A stretch of 64,000 nt of DNA. Source: Sporotomaculum syntrophicum. GTDB lineage: Bacteria > Bacillota > Desulfotomaculia > Desulfotomaculales > Desulfallaceae. This document shows positions 31,687 to 41,520 of this stretch, one piece after another. The translations under genes were made by a program, and so were the position numbers. The DNA is taken from the NCBI RefSeq assembly GCF_009932395.1, contig NZ_LSRS01000002.1, positions 144,012 through 208,011 on the forward strand, given 5' to 3'. Position 1 is the first letter of the stretch. Each line of letters starts with the position of its first letter. Below the pieces are notes generated by a model. The model was given only the letters and a program-made list of their open reading frames with translations. It had not been told where the DNA came from and made no database searches.

Positions 31687-33108
31687 TTGTCTATAAGAAA
31701 AAAACGAGTACTAATAGTTGGTGCGGGCTTAGCTGGTGGTATTGTAGCAGAGGTGTTAAAGCAGAAAGAAGATAGCGATTTGGAACCAATTGCATTTGTA
31801 GATGATGACCCTGCTAAGCAAAATACAGTAATACATGATCTCCTTGTTTTAGGAAACAGGCAAAATATTATAAATATCGTTGAAAAGTTAAATATTGAAC
31901 ACATAATTATTGCTATGCCATCAGCACCTGGTGAAGAAATCAGCAAAATAGTAGACATTTGTCAAAAAACCAAAATTCAGATAAAAATCCTACCGGCTAT
32001 TTATGATCTGATTACTGGAAAAATTAAAGTTAGCGATTTACGAGACGTTGAGATCGAAGATCTGTTGGGTCGTCCTGCAGCATTATTAAATATTAATGAG
32101 ATAGCCGGTTATTTACGAAATCAGGTTATATTAATCACTGGCGCAGGTGGCTCTATTGGATCCGAAATATGCCGCCAGGTAGCTCTATTAAGGCCAAGAT
32201 TGATTATACTTCTGGGTCATGGTGAAAATAGTATCTATGAAATTGAACAAGAATTAAAGACAAAATTTAGTAATATACCGATTATTTCGATAATTGCAGA
32301 TATTCGTGATTACCATCGTATTAACGAGATTTTCACTATGTATCATCCAACAGTGGTTTTTCATGCTGCGGCACATAAACACGTATCTTTTATGGAAAAA
32401 AACAAGGCCGAAGCTATAAAAAACAACGTATTAGGAACAAAAATATTAGCTGAAGCAGCTAGTTTAAATAATACAAAGATCTTTATACTTATTTCCACTG
32501 ATAAGGCTGTTAATCCAACTAGTATTATGGGGGCTACCAAAAAAATAGCCGAAATGATACTTCAGGGTATGAATGAAACTAGTCCTACAAAATTTACTGC
32601 TGTAAGATTTGGCAATGTACTTGGGAGTAGAGGCAGTGTGATACCGCTGTTTAAAAAACAAATTGCCCTGGGAGGTCCGGTTACAGTAACCCATCCGGAT
32701 ATGAAACGTTATTTTATGACTATATCCGAAGCTGTACAACTGGTGATTCAGGCTGGAGCTTTAGCGCAGGGAGGAGAAATTTTTGTCTTGGATATGGGTA
32801 AGCCTATATATATCGTGGAGTTGGCTAAAAAGTTAATTAGTTTATCAGGATTTGAGCCGGATAAGGATATCGCCATAAATTATACTGGTATTCGCCCGGG
32901 AGAAAAATATGTTGAAGCTCTTTATTCTGATCAAGAACAGGTCCTACCAACAAAACATGAGCGCATTTTTAAGGTAACTCCGCAACAGGTGAATTTCACT
33001 GAACTAAATAACATTATAGAAATATTAGATAAAAACGAATTTACTTATTCTGAACAGGAGATAAGTAAATTCTTGATTAATTTTGCAGGCTTAAAGCAAG
33101 ACCTGTAA
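31687..33108 (+). CDS. FlaA1/PglF-type nucleotide-sugar 4,6-dehydratase
   Basis: This 473-aa protein has an N-terminal Rossmann-like CoA-binding-type domain (RVLIVGAGLAGGIVAEVLKQ, residues 7-26) and a C-terminal SDR dehydratase domain with TGAGGSIGSEICRQ (about 152), DIRD and STDKAVNPTSIMGATKK (about 265-281). The Met in place of catalytic Tyr (S-M-K triad) is the mark of the large UDP-GlcNAc 4,6-dehydratases (PglF, WbpM, CapD). Unlike those, there are no N-terminal membrane helices, so it is probably soluble. TTG start after GAGAGTGACG. It would make a 4-keto-6-deoxy amino sugar precursor for the surface glycan. Confidence 0.9.
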   Translation: MSIRKKRVLIVGAGLAGGIVAEVLKQKEDSDLEPIAFVDDDPAKQNTVIHDLLVLGNRQNIINIVEKLNIEHIIIAMPSAPGEEISKIVDICQKTKIQIKILPAIYDLITGKIKVSDLRDVEIEDLLGRPAALLNINEIAGYLRNQVILITGAGGSIGSEICRQVALLRPRLIILLGHGENSIYEIEQELKTKFSNIPIISIIADIRDYHRINEIFTMYHPTVVFHAAAHKHVSFMEKNKAEAIKNNVLGTKILAEAASLNNTKIFILISTDKAVNPTSIMGATKKIAEMILQGMNETSPTKFTAVRFGNVLGSRGSVIPLFKKQIALGGPVTVTHPDMKRYFMTISEAVQLVIQAGALAQGGEIFVLDMGKPIYIVELAKKLISLSGFEPDKDIAINYTGIRPGEKYVEALYSDQEQVLPTKHERIFKVTPQQVNFTELNNIIEILDKNEFTYSEQEISKFLINFAGLKQDL

Positions 33109-33250
33109 CTTTTTTGGGGCGAATAATATCTGTTAATCCTATGTGGTTTAGCCAGGCCGGTAATCGGTATAGATTTAAGTAAATAAAACAACTCGATAAC
33201 CGGAGAAAGTAATTCATAAGAAAGTTAGTGCTAGAAGGTGGTCTCTTACG

Positions 33251-34555
33251 ATGATTGAACGTTTAAATAATCGCGCTTATGAGTTGATCTTATATATTGT
33301 ACTAGGCATGTTAGCCTGTCTTTTGGTGTTTGATAAAATGGTTATTTTTTCAGTAGTAGCGCTTATAGCATTAATAGTATTTATATTAGCTGATGGTTAT
33401 CGTATTCCTCCTGAGGATCGTTCAATACTATTAAAATTGGCTCTAGGAGCTTTATTAATAAGAATTGCCTTTATTATTGTTACCCAGATAGCTGATAACC
33501 CATTTTTAAGAGCGGATGGTATTACTTATGCGCGTATAGGTAATGAAATAGCTCAAACTTGGAACGCCGGCGATAATTATATAATTGAAAAGCTTAACTA
33601 TGGTTATTACTACTTTAACGCTTTTATATTCTATGCCACCGGCTATTATCCGGATGTTGTGCGTATAATTAACAGCATTATAGCTATTGGTGCAGCATTG
33701 AACCTTTATTTTATTTCCCTGAAATTAAGTGGTAATAAAGCAGCTAAACTCACCTTTGCGTTAACGGCTTTTTTCCCTTCTTTTATTGTATGGTCAGCTC
33801 TTAACTTGAAAGAAAGCCTTTGTGTTTTTTTAATCACCTATATTGCTAAAAAAATTATTGAACTTATAGAAAATTTTAGTTTTTATAAGTTAATTGCTAT
33901 AGCATTAGCGCTGTTGCCCTTAATTACCTTGCGGTTTTATGTAGGCATATTAGTAGGTGTTGTTATTACTGTCGCTTATATTTTTACAGCGATAAATTTT
34001 AAATTGAATATAAGAATTGCCTATACCTTGCTAATACTTTTAGTAATGGGTTTTGCTTTGTCACAAATGGGTTATGGTTTTCTAGGGATAGACTATCTGA
34101 TGAGTCAAAACCTTGACACTATTGCAGAACAACACAATGCAGGAGCGATAGGTGGTTCAGCCTATTCTCAGGAGGTTGATTTTAGTTCACCTTTGAAGGC
34201 TTTATTGTATCTACCACTGGGGTTGTTTTACTTTATCTTTGGTCCTTTACCCTGGCAGTCAATTGGGTTATTACAGATAATAAGTTTGCCGGAAATGTTT
34301 ATGCTTTATATTTTGTATCTGTTTGCAGTGCCGGGCATTATTAATTTATGGCAGCAAAGGCGGGGTGAGTGCCTCTTCCTATTAATCCTTATAACTAGCT
34401 TCACTTTGATTTACGCTCTAGGTGGATCGAATATGGGTGGAATTTATCGAGTTCGTTTTCAGGTGTTATCTCTGCTGTTTATTTTTATTAGTCATGGTAT
34501 TTGTGGTTATCGCCCTCAATTAACTCATACACCTGTGAAATTGGGAGGAGATTAA
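33251..34555 (+). CDS. Multi-pass membrane protein, GT-C glycosyltransferase-like
   Basis: This 434-aa protein has about ten transmembrane helices. Between the first pairs lies ADGITYARIGNEIAQTW, an acidic extracytoplasmic loop like that of GT-C enzymes, which use lipid-linked sugar donors. A GT39/PMT-type or a polymerase role are both possible; I cannot assign a substrate. It ends 1 bp before the following GT4 gene. Confidence 0.65.
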   Translation: MIERLNNRAYELILYIVLGMLACLLVFDKMVIFSVVALIALIVFILADGYRIPPEDRSILLKLALGALLIRIAFIIVTQIADNPFLRADGITYARIGNEIAQTWNAGDNYIIEKLNYGYYYFNAFIFYATGYYPDVVRIINSIIAIGAALNLYFISLKLSGNKAAKLTFALTAFFPSFIVWSALNLKESLCVFLITYIAKKIIELIENFSFYKLIAIALALLPLITLRFYVGILVGVVITVAYIFTAINFKLNIRIAYTLLILLVMGFALSQMGYGFLGIDYLMSQNLDTIAEQHNAGAIGGSAYSQEVDFSSPLKALLYLPLGLFYFIFGPLPWQSIGLLQIISLPEMFMLYILYLFAVPGIINLWQQRRGECLFLLILITSFTLIYALGGSNMGGIYRVRFQVLSLLFIFISHGICGYRPQLTHTPVKLGGD

Positions 34556-34556
34556 C

Positions 34557-35654
34557 TTGAAGGTCCTAATTTTCTTATCGTCCTCAGAAAGAGGAGGAAG
34601 GGAATTAAATACTATTCGGTTGATACCATATTTGCGTGAACGAGGAATAAAAGTTGAGGTGGTTGTTTTAGATTGCGGAGGATATGTCACTAAATGGTGC
34701 TCAGATAATGAAATAAACTGTCAACCTCTCGGCTGTTGGCCAAACAAGTTGAATTTATTAGCAGTTATATGGCGGTTTTTCCTATTATTAAAAATAACTA
34801 AATTTGATTTAATTCAAGTTTATGGCTTTACAGGGAGTATGGTCTGTCGCTTTGTTGCTTGCCCATTCAGGATTAGGGTTGTGGTTGGCATAGTGGGGTC
34901 CGGGCATTTTACCGGTTTGAGACCACTATTTGAACAAATAACTAAAAGACTAGTAAATTGCTACGTGGCTAATTCAATAGCGGGGAAAAACAAATTATTG
35001 GAAATTCTTGGAACTAATATTCCAAGGGTTGAAGTAATTCATAATGGGGTGCCTGAAATAGAAGTCTTAAGCCCTGATGTGGCAAAGAATTGCTTCACGG
35101 TAGGTACAGTTGCTAATTTAAGGCCTGAAAAAGGCTACGATATCATGCTTGGCGCGCTGTCTAAAATTAAATCAGATCTGGGTGATCAACTTGATATTAC
35201 ATATCTTATAGTTGGCGATGGTGCGTTAAGAAAAGATTTGACAAAACAAATTCAAAAATTAGGATTGGCAGACCAGGTTTGTTTATTGGGTATGGTTGAG
35301 AATGTTGCTGAGGTGCTATGTAAATTAGACCTGTTTGTGCTACCTTCCTATTCGGAAGGGCTGCCTAATGCCCTGCTGGAAGCCATGATGGCTGGTAGAT
35401 GTGTGATTGCAACGAAAGTTGGAGGTGTACCGGAGATTATTGAAGATGGATATAATGGTTTGCTGGTGGAACCTGGTAACCCTGAAGAGTTATCACAAGC
35501 TATTCAGAAGGTTATTTTAAATTCCCAATTACAAAAAAGTATGGCGTTACGAGGTAGGGAATTGGTTTGTAAAAATTATACTCTGTCACATCAGGCTGAG
35601 TCGACCATAAAAGTCTGGAAAGCGGTATGCTGTCAGTATAAGGAGGCGAGCTAG
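34557..35654 (+). CDS. Glycosyltransferase family 4
   Basis: This 365-aa GT-B enzyme is a retaining GT4 member. The C-terminal donor domain shows [20 protein letters not shown] (about residue 181), [18 protein letters not shown] (about 263) with the E-x7-E motif, and [20 protein letters not shown]. Sugar specificity is unknown. TTG follows GGGAGGAGATTAAC. The last base of its stop is the first base of rmlA. Confidence 0.9.
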   Translation: MKVLIFLSSSERGGRELNTIRLIPYLRERGIKVEVVVLDCGGYVTKWCSDNEINCQPLGCWPNKLNLLAVIWRFFLLLKITKFDLIQVYGFTGSMVCRFVACPFRIRVVVGIVGSGHFTGLRPLFEQITKRLVNCYVANSIAGKNKLLEILGTNIPRVEVIHNGVPEIEVLSPDVAKNCFTVGTVANLRPEKGYDIMLGALSKIKSDLGDQLDITYLIVGDGALRKDLTKQIQKLGLADQVCLLGMVENVAEVLCKLDLFVLPSYSEGLPNALLEAMMAGRCVIATKVGGVPEIIEDGYNGLLVEPGNPEELSQAIQKVILNSQLQKSMALRGRELVCKNYTLSHQAESTIKVWKAVCCQYKEAS

Positions 35655-36721
35655 TGAAGGCTCTAATATTATCCGGGGGAAAAGGAACACGCCTGCGTCC
35701 TCTTACCCACACCACAGCAAAGCAGTTAATACCGGTGGCCAATAAACCGATTATTTTTTTTGTCATTGAACAAATAATAGATGCAGGTATAACCGATATT
35801 GGGGTAATTATTTCTCCTGAAACGGGAGATAAAGTACGTCAGTTAGTTGGTAATGGTAAGCGATGGGGGGCCAATATAACTTATATTTTACAAAGCGAAC
35901 CTTTAGGTTTGGCCCATGCAGTTAAAACAGCCCGTGGTTTTTTGGGGCAGGAACCATTTCTTATGTTCTTAGGTGATAACTTAGTTCAGGGTGGAGTAAA
36001 ACACCTGGTTAATAACTTTATTCAAACTAATATCGATGCAATCATCCAGCTCAAAGAGGTTGAGCATCCTCAACAATTTGGTGTTGCTGTATTAGGTGAA
36101 GATGATCAAATTATTAAATTAGTTGAAAAACCAAAAACTCCACTGTCTAATCTTGCTTTAATCGGGGTTTACTTATTCAAATCCAGTATATTTACAGCTA
36201 TTGACCAGATAAACCCCTCGTGGAGAAATGAACTTGAAATTACCGATGCGATACAAAAGTTAATTGACCTGGGATACCGGGTAGAAGCTCGTCGATTAGA
36301 GGGGTGGTGGTTGGATACTGGTAAAAAAGATGACATATTAGAAGCCAATCGCGTGGTTTTGGATGAATATATACGGCGGGAAAACAAAGGTTCCGCTGAT
36401 CATATGAGTAAAATCTTTGGGCGAGTTGAAGTTGGAATTAATTCGCAAATAACTAACAGTACAATTCGCGGGCCGGTATGCATTGACGAAGGTGTAATAA
36501 TTAAAGATTCATTTATTGGCCCATTTACTACTATTGGAAAAAATTGCATCTGTGAAAAGATAGGGGTTGAGCATTCAGTGATTTTAGACAATTGCCACCT
36601 GTATAACGTAGAGCGAATCGAAGATAGCCTAATCGGTTATAACGCACAGGTAAAAAAAGGTGGTGCGCAAGGGCAAGCAGTACGCCTCTTTGTGGGTGAC
36701 GATTCACAAGTTATGGTTTAA
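35654..36721 (+). CDS. rmlA: Glucose-1-phosphate thymidylyltransferase, long form
   Basis: This enzyme makes dTDP-glucose, the first step of dTDP-rhamnose. The 355-aa protein has the nucleotidyltransferase signature [13 protein letters not shown] (residues 6-18), [11 protein letters not shown] and the metal-binding FLGDN. Compared with E. coli RmlA (about 290 aa) it has a C-terminal left-handed beta-helix of about 90 residues, as in the StrD-type long family. GTG start. It is followed by rmlC, rmlD and rmlB. Confidence 0.92.
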   Translation: MKALILSGGKGTRLRPLTHTTAKQLIPVANKPIIFFVIEQIIDAGITDIGVIISPETGDKVRQLVGNGKRWGANITYILQSEPLGLAHAVKTARGFLGQEPFLMFLGDNLVQGGVKHLVNNFIQTNIDAIIQLKEVEHPQQFGVAVLGEDDQIIKLVEKPKTPLSNLALIGVYLFKSSIFTAIDQINPSWRNELEITDAIQKLIDLGYRVEARRLEGWWLDTGKKDDILEANRVVLDEYIRRENKGSADHMSKIFGRVEVGINSQITNSTIRGPVCIDEGVIIKDSFIGPFTTIGKNCICEKIGVEHSVILDNCHLYNVERIEDSLIGYNAQVKKGGAQGQAVRLFVGDDSQVMV

Positions 36722-36739
36722 GTTCGTAAAGGGGGCTAT

Positions 36740-37204
36740 GTGGTGAACTATATAGAAGGAGTAATGGTAAAGCAGTTAAATTTGATACCCGATGAGCGTG
36801 GTTACCTTATGGAAATGCTGCGGCGTGATTGGCCTGAATTTATGACCTTTGGGCAGGTCTATGTTACGGCGTCTTATCCGGGTGTAATTAAGGCATGGCA
36901 TTATCATAAACTGCAGTGGGATCATTTTGTTTGTGTAAGTGGTATGGCCCGGGTGGTGTTATATGATTCACGCCAAAACAGTGCTACTCATGGCGAGGTG
37001 AATGTCTTTCACATAGGTTGTCTAAACCCAGTGTTGCTAAAGATTCCTCCCGAAGTGTATCACGGTTTTACTGCAGAGGGCACTGAGACGGCATTAATTG
37101 TAAATTTACCTACAGAAGTATATAACTACGAACAGCCGGATGAATACAGGCTGCCCTATAATGACCCATCTATTCCATATAACTGGGAGGTATTGCATAG
37201 GTGA
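36740..37204 (+). CDS. rmlC: dTDP-4-dehydrorhamnose 3,5-epimerase family protein
   Basis: This 154-aa cupin-fold protein has PDERGYLMEMLRRDW near the N-terminus and KAWHYHKLQWDHFVCVSG (about residues 53-70), which carries the catalytic-type His. At 154 aa it is shorter than E. coli RmlC (about 185), so it belongs to the short branch of the family. Its place between rmlA and rmlD supports epimerisation of dTDP-4-keto-6-deoxyglucose. GTG start. Confidence 0.85.
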   Translation: MVNYIEGVMVKQLNLIPDERGYLMEMLRRDWPEFMTFGQVYVTASYPGVIKAWHYHKLQWDHFVCVSGMARVVLYDSRQNSATHGEVNVFHIGCLNPVLLKIPPEVYHGFTAEGTETALIVNLPTEVYNYEQPDEYRLPYNDPSIPYNWEVLHR

Positions 37205-38049
37205 CAATATTAGTAACTGGTGCCTCAGGCATGTTGGGTCAGGATGTGGTTGCAGAATTCCGGTCTCGCAATGCTAAGGTAATTGCTAAAGATCACCTAA
37301 GCCTGGATATAACCAAATTAGAACATGTTACTCAAGTAATTAGCAGGTGTAAACCAGCAATTGTAATAAATTGTGCTGCCTATACAGATGTAGATGGGGC
37401 TGAATCGGAACCTCAAAAAGCTTATTTGATTAATGGTTTAGGTCCACGGAACTTAGCTTTAGCATGCCGTAAGATACAGGCAGTTATGGTACAAATTAGT
37501 ACGGATTATGTGTTTGACGGTAAACAAAAACATCCTTATGGAATTTACGAGCCAACTAATCCTTTAAATATTTATGGTAAAAGTAAGCTCTGGGGTGAAA
37601 GATCTGTTCAGGATATTCTGAAGTCTGTATATATAATTCGAACTAGTTGGCTATTTGGTCTAGGTGGTAAGAATTTTGTCGAGACCATGCTCGGATTGGG
37701 TAACAAGGATAAGTCAATTCAAGTAGTCGATGATCAGTTCGGCTGTCCTACCTTTACTGAGGATTTAGCCCAGGCGGTGGCTGATTTGGTTCAGACTGAT
37801 TGTTATGGAATCTACCATATTACTAACCAAAATCCGACTAGCTGGTTTAAGTTTGCTGAAACCATATTTCGTAAGTGCAATGCCCAAAATAAAATCATTC
37901 CATGTCAAACAAAAGAAATGGACCGCCCGGCTAAAAGGCCTGGCTTTACAGTGTTGGATCCCTTTCCCATGCGAGAAACAATAGGCTACCTGTTACCCGG
38001 GTGGGATAATGCATTATCCAGATACCTGGCTAAAAGGGGGAAGTTATAA
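37201..38049 (+). CDS. rmlD: dTDP-4-dehydrorhamnose reductase
   Basis: This 282-aa SDR reductase makes the last step to dTDP-L-rhamnose. It has ILVTGASGMLGQDVV (residues 3-17), NCAAYTDVDGAE (about 59), STDYVFDG (about 100) and the catalytic YGKSKLWGE (about 125). GTG overlaps the rmlC stop by 4 bp. It ends 2 bp before rmlB. Confidence 0.96.
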   Translation: MTILVTGASGMLGQDVVAEFRSRNAKVIAKDHLSLDITKLEHVTQVISRCKPAIVINCAAYTDVDGAESEPQKAYLINGLGPRNLALACRKIQAVMVQISTDYVFDGKQKHPYGIYEPTNPLNIYGKSKLWGERSVQDILKSVYIIRTSWLFGLGGKNFVETMLGLGNKDKSIQVVDDQFGCPTFTEDLAQAVADLVQTDCYGIYHITNQNPTSWFKFAETIFRKCNAQNKIIPCQTKEMDRPAKRPGFTVLDPFPMRETIGYLLPGWDNALSRYLAKRGKL

Positions 38050-38051
38050 AG

Positions 38052-39059
38052 ATGAAGATATTGGTTACTGGTGGCGCCGGTTTTATTGGCACTAATTTTA
38101 TTAAATACATTATTGAAAAACAACCGGCGTGGGAAGTTATTAACGTTGATAAATTAACCTACGCCGGTAATTTGGAAAACTTGGCAGATTTGAATGATCA
38201 AGCAAAATATAATTTTTATCGGGGTGACATCTCGGACAAAAAATTTATGGAGCCTTTTTTTAAGCAAGGCTTAGATGCTGTAATTAATTTTGCCGCAGAG
38301 TCACATGTTGACCGTAGTATTCAGGATGCGGAACCCTTTATAAAAACTAATATCATGGGCACGCATGTTTTATTGGAATTGGCCAAAAGTTATGGACTGA
38401 ATAAGTTTATTCAAGTATCCACTGATGAAGTTTATGGCTCTTTGGGAGCTAAAGGCAGTTTTAATGAGGAATCGCCCCTTAGTCCCAACAGTCCATACTC
38501 AGCCAGTAAGGCTTCGGCGGATTTGTTATGCCGCTCTTATTATACAACCTACAATCTACCGGTATTAATAACCCGGTGTTCCAATAATTTTGGCCCCTAC
38601 CAATTTCCAGAAAAGCTTATATCTCTAATCATTACCAACGCATTTGAGGACAAAATAATTCCAATTTACGGTGATGGATTGAATGTGCGCGATTGGCTTT
38701 ATGTAACGGATCATTGCCGGGCTCTTGAATTTGTACTGTTAAAGGGATTGAGTGGAGAAGTATATAACATTGGAGGTCATAACGAGCACAGTAATTTGTC
38801 ATTGGCCAAAAAAATATTAAACTTACTTGGCAAGCCACAGAGCCTGATTAAATTTGTTAAAGACCGTCCTGGCCATGATAGACGGTATGCAATAAATAGC
38901 ACTAAGATAACCAGTGAACTAGGTTGGCAGCCTGCATACACTTTCGATGAAGCTCTAGCTTATACGGTTAGCTGGTATTTAAAACATCAGGATTGGTGGA
39001 AGCGCATTACATCAGGTGTTTACCAGGAATATTATAATCAAATGTACAACATGGTTTAG
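38052..39059 (+). CDS. rmlB: dTDP-glucose 4,6-dehydratase
   Basis: This 335-aa SDR enzyme converts dTDP-glucose to dTDP-4-keto-6-deoxyglucose. The NAD-binding ILVTGGAGFIGTNFI (residues 3-17) is followed by NFAAESHVDRSI (about 80), STDEVYGSLG (about 122, with the DE catalytic pair) and the YSASKASADLL motif (about 147). It completes the rhamnose gene set in the order rmlA-rmlC-rmlD-rmlB. Confidence 0.97.
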   Translation: MKILVTGGAGFIGTNFIKYIIEKQPAWEVINVDKLTYAGNLENLADLNDQAKYNFYRGDISDKKFMEPFFKQGLDAVINFAAESHVDRSIQDAEPFIKTNIMGTHVLLELAKSYGLNKFIQVSTDEVYGSLGAKGSFNEESPLSPNSPYSASKASADLLCRSYYTTYNLPVLITRCSNNFGPYQFPEKLISLIITNAFEDKIIPIYGDGLNVRDWLYVTDHCRALEFVLLKGLSGEVYNIGGHNEHSNLSLAKKILNLLGKPQSLIKFVKDRPGHDRRYAINSTKITSELGWQPAYTFDEALAYTVSWYLKHQDWWKRITSGVYQEYYNQMYNMV

Positions 39060-39070
39060 GGGGGCTAACG

Positions 39071-40147
39071 GTGAAAGTATTATTTCTAACCAATACCCCT
39101 ATTAATGGGCCATCTGCAAGATATCGGGTCTATCAATACTTACCACTCATTGAGCAAAATAATATTCAAGTCGCCACTCATAGTGCTTTGACCCCTTTTC
39201 TTTTCAGCAAATTCTCTCCAGCAAAAGGAAACTTAAATAAGTTTATTTATTTTTTTTTATCAGCTCTTTCGAGAATAATTGCTCTTTTTAGGCTGCCTTT
39301 TTATAATGTAATATTCATTCAAAAGCTTGTGCTGCCCCATGTTTTTCCATTACCTGAATTTTTGCTTTGTAAATTAAGTAAAAGGTTATGTAAAAAGGTT
39401 ATATTTGATTTTGACGATGCAATATATACTGTATCAGAAGTTCGGGAAGAAACATTAATCGAGAAATTTACTTACCCAAGGCGGGTACAAAAAATCATAA
39501 GCCTTTGTGATAGCATAGTAGTTGGCAACGAATATCTTGGTCAGTTTGCAAGCAATTATAATAAAAAAGTTTATGTCGTGCCGACTTCAATTGATCTTAC
39601 GAAATATCCTATGCGGCTATCCGATAAGCAAAAAAGATCTCCTGTTATCATTGGCTGGATAGGCACACCTAGCACTGCTCCATATTTGAATTTAATATCA
39701 TCAGCTTTAAAGGAAATAGCTACGCAAAACGATATTATTTTCAGGGTTATCGGTGGAAGTTCTATCGAATGTCCGGGTGTAAAAGTTGAACAATTGCCCT
39801 GGTCTTTGAAAAGTGAAGTAGAAGATATCTGCTCGTTGGATATCGGGGTAATGCCACTGACCGATGATCCATGGACTCGAGGTAAATGTGGACTTAAATT
39901 ATTGCAATATATGGCTGCAGGAGTACCGGCAGTAGCTTCTCCAGTTGGGGTAAATAACAAGATAATTTCGGACGGGATAAATGGTTATCTGGCAAAAAAT
40001 AATGAAGAATGGGTGGCTAAAATTAAAAATTTAATATGTTTTCCAAATGAACATTTTGAAATGATTGAACTTGCCCGTAAGACTGTTGAAGACGAATATT
40101 CTATTGAAGTAAACGTAAAAAAGTTAATAGATATATTTACAAGGTAA
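39071..40147 (+). CDS. Glycosyltransferase family 4-like
   Basis: This 358-aa GT-B-type enzyme starts KVLFLTNTPINGPSARYRVYQYL, then has KVIFDFDDAIYTV (about residue 113). The donor domain shows GWIGTPSTAPYL (about 195) and GKCGLKLLQYMAAGVPAVASPVG (in part, about 280). Possibly a rhamnosyltransferase because it follows the rml genes, but this is inference. GTG start after AGGGGGGCTAAC. Confidence 0.85.
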   Translation: MKVLFLTNTPINGPSARYRVYQYLPLIEQNNIQVATHSALTPFLFSKFSPAKGNLNKFIYFFLSALSRIIALFRLPFYNVIFIQKLVLPHVFPLPEFLLCKLSKRLCKKVIFDFDDAIYTVSEVREETLIEKFTYPRRVQKIISLCDSIVVGNEYLGQFASNYNKKVYVVPTSIDLTKYPMRLSDKQKRSPVIIGWIGTPSTAPYLNLISSALKEIATQNDIIFRVIGGSSIECPGVKVEQLPWSLKSEVEDICSLDIGVMPLTDDPWTRGKCGLKLLQYMAAGVPAVASPVGVNNKIISDGINGYLAKNNEEWVAKIKNLICFPNEHFEMIELARKTVEDEYSIEVNVKKLIDIFTR

Positions 40148-40182
40148 TATATCTATTGATACCAATTAAATTGGATAACTAT

Positions 40183-40193
40183 GGTGGTACCGC
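40183..40193 (+). promoter_or_regulatory. T-box-like core, orphan
   Basis: GGTGGTACCGC matches most of the conserved T-box antiterminator core (AGGGUGGNACCGCG) and is followed about 50 nt later by a strong hairpin with T's. However, no aminoacyl-tRNA synthetase or amino-acid gene follows on the plus strand. It may be a chance match or a remnant. Confidence 0.25.
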
Positions 40194-40244
40194 TAGACTG
40201 GATTTGCAATGGCTTAAGCCCACATCGTTTTTACCAAGAACGAT

Positions 40245-40294
40245 AGAGGCTGCTATACAACAAACAATTAGCTTGTTGAATAGCAGCCTCTTTT
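40245..40294. terminator. Bidirectional terminator between the GT4 gene and the rhodanese gene
   Basis: AGAGGCTGCTAT (40245-40256) and ATAGCAGCCTCT (40280-40291) are perfect reverse complements, extended inward by CAACAA/TTGTTG. It is followed by TTTT on the plus strand. A further AACGATAG/CTATCGTT pairing lies outside it. Confidence 0.88.
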
Positions 40295-40305
40295 GCCACT
40301 ATCGT

Positions 40306-41226
40306 TTAGTAGTTTCCTTTAACAAGGGGCTTATGCGCAGCCCAGTACAAGTAAAATCCATCATATACCTTAACATTAGGATACCCTAGCAACCTATCTA
40401 AAACAAAATAGATAAATGATGCTCTTTGGGCGTTATTGGAATATACAATCACTTGCTTATCTGGAGTAATTCCTTTATCATGAAATAGTTTTGTTAATTC
40501 TGATGCGTTCTTAAAAGTCATGTCTTCGTTAATTAAGTGATCCCAGGTTATATTTATTGCTCCTGCTATATGGCCCTTACCGCTATATTCTTCGGCTGAG
40601 CGCGCATCAATGACAGTAACTTTATCCGGTTGTTGTAAAGCGTTTGCTACATTTGCAGTTTCAATAGTGGGATAGATTTTTTGTTGTTCATTTGATAAAT
40701 TAAATTTTCCTAAATAACCTCTTCTTACCCTTCCTGTATCCAATGCGTAACCCTGTGCTTGCCATTGCTCCAACCCACCGTTTAAGATCTGAACATTTAG
40801 CCCATACATATTCAAAAAGAACCATAAGGCTGCATGGTTGTAATTATCACTGTAAACTACGATATGATCTGTGCTGCTTACTCCATATTCCCTAATTGTT
40901 AAACTAAGTAACTTGGGGGAAGTAAATTTGCCCCGCCGGTTCGGGTCATTAAGTGCTTTGACGTTAAAGCAAATTGCTCCAGGTATGTGACCTTGTTCGT
41001 AAATATCCCTGGGTCTGGTGTCTATAATGGTTAAATTGGGCTGGTTCATTATTCTATATAGTTGCTGTGCACTGATTAAGGCTTCCGGGTGGGTATAAGG
41101 TGTGGTATTTAAGTTGACTTTTGATTGGCTTAATGCATTTGAGTCAGAGTTTTTACTGCAGCCAAAGAGTAAACTTGTAAGCAAGACTAAGATTAAACCC
41201 CAGATTATAGTACTTTTAACCTTCAA
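40306..41226 (-). CDS. Tandem rhodanese-like lipoprotein without catalytic cysteine
   Basis: This 306-aa protein has a lipoprotein signal (hydrophobic run then LLFGC, lipobox Cys near residue 23), so it is anchored outside the cell membrane. Two rhodanese domains follow: DTRPRDIYEQGHIPGA (about residue 70) and DARSAEEYSGKGHIAGAI (about 205). In the positions where active enzymes have Cys, it has VVYSDNYNH (first) and VIVYSNNAQRAS (second), i.e. Ser. It is therefore unlikely to transfer sulfur. TTG start after AAGGAGGGGATC. It sits convergent to the GT4 gene. Confidence 0.88.
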   Translation of the reverse strand: MKVKSTIIWGLILVLLTSLLFGCSKNSDSNALSQSKVNLNTTPYTHPEALISAQQLYRIMNQPNLTIIDTRPRDIYEQGHIPGAICFNVKALNDPNRRGKFTSPKLLSLTIREYGVSSTDHIVVYSDNYNHAALWFFLNMYGLNVQILNGGLEQWQAQGYALDTGRVRRGYLGKFNLSNEQQKIYPTIETANVANALQQPDKVTVIDARSAEEYSGKGHIAGAINITWDHLINEDMTFKNASELTKLFHDKGITPDKQVIVYSNNAQRASFIYFVLDRLLGYPNVKVYDGFYLYWAAHKPLVKGNY

Positions 41227-41520
41227 TAGATCCCCTCCTTATTCAAAAGAGTAAAAATTTTCTATAGTCACCTCCCGAGTTTATTTAACATGTTATTAAA
41301 GAACGTTGTCTTATAGTATGTTATAAATTTAATATTGCTACTTACAATAAATAACTACTTTGGTAACTATTAAATAAAATAAATATATACCTGTCACTCG
41401 CATAGCGTTATTTAGTCAGGCTCTAATATTAAGCTTTATTTGACAATCATGTAATAAAAGTAAGCTTGTTCTACATATAAATAATATTAATTAACTTACC
41501 ATTTGGTAAATAATTGAGGG

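Noticed and set aside
40156-40389. 77-aa open frame
   Set aside because: It runs through the bidirectional terminator and the 3' end of the rhodanese gene.
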